From positions 118,639-145,458 of the forward strand of contig FN648572.1 in the NCBI GenBank assembly GCA_000310025.1: a stretch of 26,820 nucleotides of DNA. Direction: 5' to 3'. Source of the DNA: Ectocarpus siliculosus. Its lineage: Eukaryota; Sar; Phaeophyceae; Ectocarpales; Ectocarpaceae. The position numbers were made by a program, and so were the translations under genes. The first letter of the stretch is position 1, and each line of letters begins with the position of its first letter. Shown in pieces: positions 19,481-26,820 of the stretch. The notes beneath the pieces were generated by a model, which made no database searches, had not been told where the DNA came from, and was given only the letters and a program-made list of their open reading frames with translations.

Positions 19481-19822
19481 TTGTCGGCTGCCCCAACGCT
19501 GTCCCCGCAGGGGGTGTTTGTTTGCCGTACCCCCGAGCTTGCGTTGGCTTCGCCTGGCCTGCAGCGAATTAATCGACCAATTCCAAGCGATCTCATTCAT
19601 GCCGCCAGCAATGACAGTTTTGTATGGCTCTGGGGCAACGCAGTTGATTCAACCAATCCGAAAATTACGTACATGGTGCAGAGCTCACTGAGCGTTGGCG
19701 GCAGCAAGCAATCACGGGCGAACCCGGGCTTCCGACCGCGTAGCTACCTCGCGACGGGTCAGACGGACAACTGCGGCATAGATCAGACACTTCTTGCTGC
19801 AGCAAGAAACGAGGCGAGATAG
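19481..19822 (+). CDS. Unidentified ORF (113 codons)
   Basis: No family recognised. The frame from about 19565 (INRPIPSDLIHAASNDSFVW, then ITYMVQSSLSVGG and DNCGIDQTLLAAARNEAR, stop TAG) has protein-like composition, unlike the competing frames. The N-terminal part is less convincing, so an exon starting after an upstream acceptor is possible. Neighbours give no clue. Confidence 0.25.
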   Translation: MSAAPTLSPQGVFVCRTPELALASPGLQRINRPIPSDLIHAASNDSFVWLWGNAVDSTNPKITYMVQSSLSVGGSKQSRANPGFRPRSYLATGQTDNCGIDQTLLAAARNEAR

Positions 19823-19859
19823 TCAACAAAAGACTCTTGGTCATCAATATCCAGTAGAA

Positions 19860-20324
19860 CTACTGCAGGCTTCGACGGCCATCACCCTGTTCAGTTGGTA
19901 GAACCTCGACCACACCAAATCGAATGAAAAACGTCCAATGAAACCGCGCGTTTGCCACGCAGCGTGTCGTGCAGAGCGCGTGCTGGGGCGTGTAAGGCCA
20001 AGACCACCAGCCCAACTCCAACCCTACCCGAAACCAAAACCTTCTTTTTCTGATTCGATTCGTGATTTCGACCTCTGAAACTATATCGCCTTTGTGCAAT
20101 GAGGCGTATCTGTCTCCTGCCACTTCGCCACTGTGAAAGTTGACGCGCTCCTCTGCATCTTCGGGCATGTCTAGCTCACTGGTCGGCATGACAGATGTAC
20201 GAGAATAGTGAAGGGGGTTCGGTTGGTAGAGTTGCTTGATCGTCTGTGCCCTGGTGGCCGTTCCACCCGTGTGTGGTAGCTGGTAGGGAAGGGAGACAAA
20301 AGTTACCGGCGCTACGCGAGGCAA
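19860..20324 (-). CDS. Unidentified ORF (154 codons)
   Basis: Open minus-strand frame. Its middle (MPTSELDMPEDAEERVNFHS, then GDRYASLHKGDIVSEVEITN) has a balanced, charged composition typical of coding. The likely start is the internal ATG near 20191. The end is Trp/Phe/Arg-rich and may be read-through beyond a true exon end. No domain recognised. It could be a remnant of a mobile element. Confidence 0.3.
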   Translation of the reverse strand: MPRVAPVTFVSLPYQLPHTGGTATRAQTIKQLYQPNPLHYSRTSVMPTSELDMPEDAEERVNFHSGEVAGDRYASLHKGDIVSEVEITNRIRKRRFWFRVGLELGWWSWPYTPQHALCTTRCVANARFHWTFFIRFGVVEVLPTEQGDGRRSLQ

Positions 20325-20910
20325 AAACGCGAATCCTTCTCAACGGTACGCAAGGTTCAACTTCACCGCCACGGCAGTACCGCCATGTGTGGCCTCCGGA
20401 TCACCAGGTGATATCGAGCCTGTATAAAAAGAAAGGCACGAAATGCAACAAGCAAGGTGCATTGGAAGGGGGTAATGCGCGAACTATAACAGCATACGGA
20501 ATGGGCTGTCAAAGCCATAGCCCTGTGTATCCACGCCACCAGCCCCCGCCTCCTCTCGTTTGTTTCCGGGCCTTACTGCAGTCCTACCTTGATCCATACT
20601 GCCACTGTTGCCGCCGCCTAACATCCACCTGGACGAGGTCGACACAGCAGGGAACAGTCCGTTGGTTCAAGGAGCAACACGATGCTATTGATCTGTTCGC
20701 AGTTTGTTCTGTACTCAGGCAGGGCTTATACATACATGCACACAGCCCTAGACCACATTTCGCGCTGCAATAACAGCCATTTTTCAACCTGCGCATGGCC
20801 CAAAGCGTACCCTTGGTATCAAAACGAACACCACAGCGCGACCACACAGCCCAACCACCAACCACTCAACAAGCCAATCGAGGCAATCAAATGCATACCT
20901 GTCCTCCACG

Positions 20911-20932
20911 ATGGCCTGTTTTGGCGCTTCCG

Positions 20933-20970
<38 letters not shown>

Positions 20971-21231
20971 ACCGCCTTCGCTGTTTGGGCTGCCGCTGTG
21001 GACTCTTCAGATTTTGTAGCGGCCACCCTTCCCGCTGCGTGGGCCGCCGATACCGCCTACTCCGCTATGACGACCCCCGCCTCTGGCTCCTCCGCCGGCT
21101 TCAAGACCTTGACCTTGACAGCCTACTTCTTCGCGATGATGGCCGCTTGGGACACCCTTGGAGCTGCCAGAGACAAAGACAGCGAGCCAACGCCTCACGT
21201 ACGAGTCACGACCTCTTCATCGACGGCTTGA
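20911..21231 (+). CDS. Ala-rich ORF with (GCT)11 tract; strand uncertain
   Basis: The plus frame MACFGASE then a poly-Ala run, ending ...TLTAYFFAMMAAWDTLGAAR and a stop at 21231, is 106 codons. The (GCT)11 microsatellite occupies 20935-20967. The minus strand competes. A segment with KAVR, poly-Ala and EAPKQAIVED is preceded in the same frame by AVKVKVLKPAEEPEAG but broken by two TAG codons. A separate two-exon minus model (ATG near 21298, donor GTAC|GTGAGG, acceptor CTGGCAG near 21169) would give a Gly/Arg-rich tail. All-frame openness is expected in this GC-rich triplet-biased DNA, so which, if any, is expressed cannot be settled here. Confidence 0.3.
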
Positions 21232-21409
21232 AGGCTAAAGAACGCGAGCCCCGCCTTATCCGAAGAGTCTGTCCGTTCCTCTCTCGCCGCCGCCATGCCT
21301 GCAGCAACGGTGATATCACGGATACAGCTTGTGTTAGCCATTCTCTCGTGTGTGTTGCAGCTGCCAACATTCGAAAAAAAACGTTTCACCAAGAATAACT
21401 TCCGCAACC

Positions 21410-23030
21410 ATCACCGACAAGTTCATCACCGCGTTACTGTAATATACAGCCCCACTTCCTGGCGGTAGGTTTGGAGTGATGAGTGTTTATCCTCTCCCTC
21501 TCTCGGCCACCGCACATCCACCCGTTATTCTTCTGGAAGGCTTCACACACATACATGATGTTTCGGTCGGCGTTTCAACCATGCTGCTTTTAATGATGGA
21601 ACGCGGTGTCTGGGATGTCAGTAGCCACCTAATTCGTGGTCGGAGGTCATGACCGACGGAAGGTCCCGCCGCCCCTCAGGTCAGGTCTACATTCTCTTGA
21701 AGGAATGTGTGGGCAATGGCATGGCCGGTGCAACCCCGGCCGTGGATACCTACCGGCCTAGCACGGGTACACGATTAGAACTGTTCGATCTAGGACTTCA
21801 TTTGTGATCTTTGTATCTTCGTTTGGTGTTAATATGTTTTGTGTCGCGCGCCGAGCGGGGGCGATGGGCTCTAATAAGCACTCTCGCTCGTCCAATGTGT
21901 CGCCGGCGATGTCTCACTGTCTAGGGCCCTCTGTTTTTTCTCGGTTCTACTAGAAGCAGAAGGTGGGATGGGCTACCCCGCCAGAATGTGACCCAGGTGG
22001 AGACACGCACGGTACGATAGATGCTAGAGTAGTCGTCATGGGGATGAAGCACCAGAGGGAGTATGCTGTTTGTAGGGCAGAAAAAAATGGAAAATGGTCG
22101 ACGCTATGATCCCGCGCGCACAAGTGTGGACGATTTGTTGCGTAGTGCGTGCCGCAAACGACACGAGGTATCACACCCACCCAGGAAAAGACACCCACAC
22201 AATACGACACCCGGTGCCCATAGTTTTGGATCTCAAACGAGGAGTCGAAGTACCACCCGGGTTACGCAAGATATCGCACCCCCTAAGGTCAGGACGCATG
22301 TAGTCACGCACCCCATGATACCCTCACCCCGGTGATGACAATCACCATACAGTGGTCCATGATGGCATACCACATGGCCCAGCAGGGTGAGCCACACCCC
22401 GTACTTAATGCAAACAAACAATTTATGGTGTCTCCCCCGCCTTCTTGGCGTACTCTCTTTTGTACCAGGCGGTATGTTTCGCTACATGGCAGCATTATAC
22501 TTCTTTCGCTGTTGTCGAGAGAGCGCTGTTGGTTTTCATCGCCCAGGCAGTGGTGTCAGTGCTATCACCCCCGCTCACTACCACAGCAGCACATACAGGG
22601 GTATCACACGCCCTCAGCACCACACCCCTTGCACGTGTGGCCGCAGCCACGGTAGGTAGTTATTTGCAGGCAGTGCTAAGACACACACCCTAGCTTCCAC
22701 ACAACTTCGGTCCCTGTAAGTGTGCGGCAGTGGTATCTCACACCCTCCCGCGCGCTGTGCTTCATCACCCGGAATACACAAGATAGCACACCTCCCACAG
22801 AATCCAACACCCGGTGGTACGTGTCCTAAACGCCAAAATGTTATCCATGGGGTGTGTTACCTTGTGTCGAATACGAGAAATTCGGCGACAAGAGGCGAAA
22901 CAAAACGCCGTTGTTCTTCCCCAGCCCACCTTGTACTCATTGAGATACCCTTGGTCCTGCCGGAAGTTACTAAAGAGCGAAGGTTGTTGTCCTCAACACC
23001 CGGTGCAAGTCGACCAATCATCGAAAATCC
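21410..23030. other. Gene-poor stretch with hairpin and CACCC-rich repeats
   Basis: A strong hairpin GGCCGG...CCGGCC lies at 21723-21741 in a segment (about 21650-21950) that could be an LTR remnant, though ends cannot be defined. From 22160 to 22815, loosely repeated phrases such as GATA(T/G)CGCACCCC, GGTATC(T)CACACCC and ACACCCGGTG recur. No gene is supported. Confidence 0.4.
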
Positions 23031-23444
23031 ATGTTTGGTTCGAAGTTGTCGCGCGCATTTTTCGGCAGGGAGAAAAGCGAGGGCGCAATTGCTGCCAAAC
23101 CCGACTCCGGCCACACCACGAGTGTTGCTCTGTCCGACTCCATTCACCTATCACCACCTTTGCAACACGTGTTTCTGAACGTGCGGTGTCTTGCAGCCGC
23201 AGGGTTCCCGTACGCTCCTTTCGGTACTCTTGAAAACCCGTATATGAAATCGGAGTGTTTCCTATTTGTTTCGCCAAGCATGATCCTCGGTTCATTCTCG
23301 GCTTCTACTTTTTGGTCTTGTGCTAATTATATTCGACAACAGATGGGTCCCTACACGCTGTTGTTATTAGTCATCGAAGTGGCAGGAAGCCGCAAACGTG
23401 ACGTGAACCCACTGTTCGTGTGTACCTGGCACCAGGAAGCATGA
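23031..23444 (+). CDS. Unidentified ORF (137 codons)
   Basis: ATG-initiated frame: MFGSKLSRAFFGREKSEGAI, then ALSDSIHLSPPLQHVFLNVR and AAAGFPYAPFGTLENPYM, ending ...CTWHQEA and TGA. It is the longest ATG frame locally. No domain is recognised, and the other two plus frames are partly open over the first half. Possibly a hypothetical small gene or part of an old element. Confidence 0.25.
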   Translation: MFGSKLSRAFFGREKSEGAIAAKPDSGHTTSVALSDSIHLSPPLQHVFLNVRCLAAAGFPYAPFGTLENPYMKSECFLFVSPSMILGSFSASTFWSCANYIRQQMGPYTLLLLVIEVAGSRKRDVNPLFVCTWHQEA

Positions 23445-24064
23445 TCCCACCGTGGGAGGGTCAGACGGAGGACGTCCTGAAAAGATGCAACACCTCTTGT
23501 GAACGGCTGTCGAAGGTGTCGTCGGAACGCATCATCTTTTTCACAGCCGCGATGTTCGCTCGACGCTATTCTTGTACGATGGATATGTGGAATGTGTGCC
23601 CAAGGTGGAGCGCTAGCGCTAGCTTCTACGATGGTCGTTCACGATCATGGAGTCCTCGGATACACCATACAGCATAGTGTGCAGGACGACAGGGGTAAAA
23701 CCCATGGGCGAAATCTTCGCACGAATTCTTGCTTTTGCTCACATGGACTTAACATTTCTCGGCCCCTACACATCCCACAGCAGTCACCACAGGCTTCAAG
23801 GACGCCTACGGGTGTGATGCGTACAGCCTGCCAGGTATCGTAGCGATCCGTTCATCAAGGAGGTAGCATGCTGTGGTGATTTGGTGAGAGGTCTGCCTTT
23901 CGTGGAGATTTCGCACGGGTGTGAAAAATCCGTCGAGCCAGTTCTCGTGAACCATAGTAGTCAGCCTTAGAGCAAGGGCGCAACTTTTCGCGCGCACCTA
24001 GGTACCGGGAGTACCGAATCCAAGAAAGAATTAATAAAAAAACAGATGTTTGTTGTAGGGTAGT
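23445..24064. other. Intergenic, no supported gene
   Basis: Short ORFs only. A GCTAGCGCTAGC palindrome lies near 23612-23623. Confidence 0.4.
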
Positions 24065-24272
24065 GCACGGAGTAGAACCGCTCCGAGGAGCTTTTTGTTA
24101 TTTTTCTGGTTCCACGGAGCGGCGCGGAGCGGTGTTTTTCATTTGAAAATATCACGGAGCGGTGCGGAGCGGTTTATCCGAGGGCAAACGTCTCACGGAG
24201 CGGAGCGTTGTTTTCATGTCACGGAGCGGAGCGAAGCGCTTTATCCGTAGTGCGTTTTTTCACGGAGCGGTT
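24065..24272. repeat. CACGGAGCGGAGCGG array, left block
   Basis: Five to six units built on CACGGAGCGGNGCGGAGCGGTTT, with spacers such as ATCCGAGGGCAAACGTCT. Each unit repeats CACGGAGCGG after 26-41 bp. The block opens with GGAGTAGAACCGCTCC, an inverted half-unit, about 45 bp before the first unit. The right block at 24900-25050 has the same layout. Confidence 0.8.
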
Positions 24273-24899
24273 TTGTTTACGCCGTGGCACAAACCGCGCG
24301 AAACCGTGGCCTTGAGGACGATTTTCCGTCAGAAATGAACGTCGAAACCGCACGGATATCCGTACAAAATCGACGGAGTACCGTCTGCAATTTCGTGAAA
24401 AACGTTGGGTTCGGCACACCGAAAACCGATGTTTCCGCACGGTGTGCTGTGGTTGGAGGCCGTCATCGCCGCTAGGACAGCCCAAACAGACCAAAAAGCT
24501 GTCATCCATTATTCAACCATTCAGAAAGGAACCGTTCCTCACATCGATACCTCCTCGACTCCTACGTTCCTGCAACAAGAACCACCAGCACCACCACCAG
24601 CACCACAAGGAGGGCGGTCGCCAGAAAGAAAGACGGCCGCCAGCGTCGGGCGTCGACTCCATCAGAGATAGGCACGGACTGCTGTGTGTGTGCTTTATTA
24701 TTAAATAGCATCGACCGCGCTAACCGGCTGACGAATGAAAAGAGTGTGTGTGTGGCGCGGACTGCTGTGTGTGAAAGCACGGTTATTATGCTATTATGTT
24801 ACTGTTGTGTAGCTGCCGTGAAAATAGAAGAAAATAAAAAATGCCGTGACTCCGTTGGAAACTGTGACTGTATTACCGTTTGTTCCGTTCTTGTGTGAT
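24273..24899. other. Segment between the two CACGGAGCGG blocks
   Basis: Contains overlapping ORFs, one with a CACCAC/CAGCAC-encoded His/Pro run near 24580-24606, none recognised. A 16-bp direct repeat CGGACTGCTGTGTGTG occurs near 24675 and 24757. The flanking arrays suggest the 630-bp segment and arrays may move or amplify as a unit. Confidence 0.4.
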
Positions 24900-25050
24900 G
24901 GAGTAGCTCAAACCGCTCCATGAAAAAAACACTGTAAGCATATTTTTGGGAAGTCCCACGGAGCGGAGCGGTTCGTCCGAGGGCAAAATTCTCCCGGAGC
25001 GGAGCGGTTTTTCTCAAGGGAAAATCTCACGGAGCGGAGCGGCTCCGTGA
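24900..25050. repeat. CACGGAGCGGAGCGG array, right block
   Basis: Opens with GGAGTAGCTCAAACCGCTCC, then three units of (C)CACGGAGCGGAGCGGTT at a period of about 35 bp. Spacers are CGTCCGAGGGCAAAATTCT and TTCTCAAGGGAAAATCT. Ends GGCTCCGTGAATT, a closing inverted half-unit. Confidence 0.8.
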
Positions 25051-25111
25051 ATTACCCTGGTTTTCTGTTTTTCCTTGTAATCGTATGCAATCAAGTGCAC
25101 GTCGAACCTGT

Positions 25112-25447
25112 TTAATTAACCGGTGCTACAAAGATGCTGTGAGGCACAAAAATACACCTTTGTCTACATGCCGGTGCTTCAAGAATGTGCCGAAAGAAAC
25201 ACACACAACAACCATCATCGTGCACATCATCTACACCCACGTCCTCCACCGAAATTTCAGTGAAACTACAAAAAAGCTCAGAGAATGTAGCACCATCACG
25301 CCTCTGCGCGCGTGAACGAAGAACCCCAATGCTGACCGGAAGCCGCGGAACATGTTGGTTTCTCATCATGTACTGTAGGAGCTCGCAAGTACGCTGAGAG
25401 TGTTCGCCTACCGTTGCGCCCTGCATTTTTTGCCGACATTCTCGCAC
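25112..25447 (-). CDS. Unidentified ORF, copy B of the diverged coding-like repeat
   Basis: The minus frame with a likely ATG near 25426 (MQGATVGEHSQRTCELLQYM) continues PRLPVSIGVLRSRAQRRDGA and SVEDVGVDDVHDD to a stop at 25112. Part of it aligns with the plus-strand sequence at 15762-15915, giving independent support that this frame was once selected as protein. No family is recognised. The coding part is intact in this copy. It lies just beyond the right CACGGAGCGG block. Confidence 0.4.
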   Translation of the reverse strand: MRECRQKMQGATVGEHSQRTCELLQYMMRNQHVPRLPVSIGVLRSRAQRRDGATFSELFCSFTEISVEDVGVDDVHDDGCCVCFFRHILEAPACRQRCIFVPHSIFVAPVN

Positions 25448-25541
25448 GCAAATCTGCCAACCCCAACCCTATCCCTGCGGCAACAACCCGAAGAGAACAC
25501 CGTTTCGGGGTGCGTTTACACCCCCTGGAGCTTCGGCCCGA

Positions 25542-25643
25542 CTCCTCCCCCTCTCCTTGTCCTCCTCCTCCTCTTTGTCCCCTCCTTCCTCGTCTTCTTC
25601 CCCCTCCCCCCCCCCCTTTTCCTCACTGCCCTCTCCCTCTCCG
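25542..25643. repeat. Polypyrimidine (CT-rich) tract
   Basis: About 100 nt almost purely C and T on the plus strand, including CTCCTCCTCCTC and a C11 run. Such mirror-like polypurine/polypyrimidine DNA can adopt triplex structure; here it may simply be a degenerate microsatellite. The Glu/Gly-rich minus ORF through it is a composition artefact. Confidence 0.75.
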
Positions 25644-26479
25644 AGTTTACTTCTTCTACTGTGAAGCATTAATGGGCTTATCTTGCGCTGCAACAATGTA
25701 GCTGCTGCTGCTGGGCATGGTGTGCAGTTGCTCCTCGCTTAACGCTGCTGGCAGCGGGCAACGGGCTCTCAACATCGCTCCTGACTCCTCCTACGATGTG
25801 TGTGTGTATTTGGCCGCCGTTGGGCTATAATACTACAGCGAGAGATTCCGAAGCGAACGCTTACCGCAGGACTTGACTCACCAAGTACAGGGTAGAGGGA
25901 GGTATAACAGCGGGAGCGTCGCGGTGACTCGTCCTCGATCCGCCGAGACTACCTCGCTGCAGAGCTCTTCTTGTTGCATGTGTGAGGCGGTTTGGGGATA
26001 ATTCTATTGCACGGTCATGATGGTGTTCACCATGTCAAAATCTATCCGTTTAGTTGCCCCGCTTTCTCTGCAGTAGATGGTGGGCTGCTGTGAGTGGTAG
26101 ACCGCGGTTTACCCTGTATTGTCTTCTGAGGCAGAGAGCAGAGAGCCGAGCAGAGAGCAGAGAGCAGCAGCAGGTGTAGGTGCCATGGTGACATCTGCAG
26201 CATGTTTCCCTTCATTTTTTGTCTGGGCGGCCGGACTGCTGACTTCCGCCAATCAACACTCACCGCACTCCGCACCCAGACACTCGGTCTGTAGGTACCT
26301 ATACTCGTGCTCCGAGTTTTCTAGGAAATACAAGTACATACTCCGGCCGCGGGGGGCTATCGGCCCCCACGGCCTCAGTCCTCAGTCATGCGTACTTTTT
26401 AGGCCTGTGCTCGGTAGGTGATCACCGAAAAGCACCGAATTTTGAAAACTTGACCGAAAAAAGTGAGGAATTTGAATCA
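25644..26479. other. Right-hand intergenic region, no supported gene
   Basis: Holds a GAGAGCA microsatellite (26132-26170) and a strong hairpin GGCCGCGGGGGGC...CGGCCCCCACGGCC (26345-26374). The short ORFs show nothing recognisable. Confidence 0.45.
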
Positions 26480-26812
26480 GGCTGAGTCTTACGGTGTAAT
26501 TATTTCCGGATTGGATTTGGGGGGGGGGTCCTTTTCTGAGCCAAAAAAATAATTTGGGCGTCTTACGGGTAGGAAAATGGCATTTTCCAACAGCCCAAAA
26601 TCCAACAGCGCAGTTTCCAACAGCGATTCCGGCCGGCCTGTTAGAAAATTGGCCCATTTTCCAACAGCGATCCTGTTGGAAAATCGCTGTTAGAAATGGG
26701 GGGGGGTACCCCCTGGTCACACCCCGATCGTGCCAGAACGAGGAACTACACCGTCTGCTGGCCAAACAGAAGCCAGTATCACGAGGTCATGCACAAACCC
26801 TCTGCAGGTATC
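26480..26812 (-). repeat. Dispersed ~335-bp repeat, right copy (inverted)
   Basis: Reverse complement of 4300-4636, with scattered substitutions and homopolymer length changes. Both boundaries coincide with those of the left copy: AGATACCTGCAGAGGG at 26812 and CCGTAAGACTCA.CCTGAT near 26480. The element therefore appears complete and not cut by the window end. Confidence 0.75.
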
Positions 26813-26820
26813 TCAAATTC

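Noticed and set aside
20682-21398. 238-codon plus-strand ORF with a poly-Cys run
   Set aside because: The poly-Cys run is the (GCT)11 microsatellite in another frame; the rest is Arg/Leu/Cys-rich shadow sequence.
24065-25050. CRISPR array
   Set aside because: Units vary in length and sequence, spacers are themselves repeats, and the genome is eukaryotic.
25469-25696. Glu/Gly-rich minus-strand ORF
   Set aside because: Artefact of the polypyrimidine tract.
4300-26812. Maverick/Polinton-type giant transposon with terminal inverted repeats
   Set aside because: No integrase, polymerase or capsid-like gene was recognised between the copies.

Overview
The window looks like nuclear DNA of a stramenopile, most likely a brown alga of the Ectocarpus type. 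This is inferred from moderate-to-high GC, short spliced exons with GT-AG borders, poly-Ala/poly-Asp-rich proteins, heavily decayed Ty1/copia and LINE remnants, a KDZ-transposase-type cysteine-cluster gene, and many satellite-like arrays. No bacterial operons, rRNA genes or CRISPR arrays are present. All gene models below were spliced by eye, from ORF content, GT/AG borders and phase agreement.

Layout. 1-1213: gene-poor, homopolymer-rich sequence. 1214-3344 (-): a four-exon gene for a basic, Ala-rich, coiled-coil, poly-Asp protein; all its phases close. 3345-3620: a cluster of short palindromes (core ACTGTTATAACAGT) directly upstream of that gene. 3651-4165: a ~225-bp tandem repeat. 4300-4636: a ~335-bp dispersed repeat whose inverted twin closes the window (26480-26812). 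4742-6965 (-): exons of one or two genes; the upstream part carries a Cys cluster like those associated with KDZ transposases, with one in-frame stop. 7129-8549: ~67-bp inverted arms around a GTCCCAYGGG decamer array. 8251-8344: a small MITE-like inverted repeat. 8561-8790: a 73-bp tandem repeat. 9430-9997 (-): a broken two-frameshift gene. 10160-10472 (-): a tRNA-derived SINE with A-box, B-box-like motif and A-rich tail.

10499-13521 (+) is the best gene. It has Cys-rich exons, Pro/Thr-rich linker exons (one freshly tandem-duplicated with its intron) and a large final exon resembling the plant root-cap/LEA-like (PF06830-type) domain. It is probably a secreted or cell-wall modular protein.

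13522-18000 is a transposon graveyard: a copia RNase H remnant followed by a 366-bp tandem duplication, then a diverged coding-like repeat, then a LINE C-terminal remnant. 18000-26820 holds further short satellites (decamer array, GTCCNCGGAC array, two CACGGAGCGG arrays), an Ala-rich ORF with a (GCT)11 tract, several unassigned ORFs, a polypyrimidine tract, and the second copy of the terminal repeat.

The most interesting items are the exon-duplicating modular gene and its apparently lost splice acceptor, the palindrome cluster at the promoter of the 282-aa gene, the SINE with two tRNA-like heads, and the three loci of degenerate palindromic decamer arrays.
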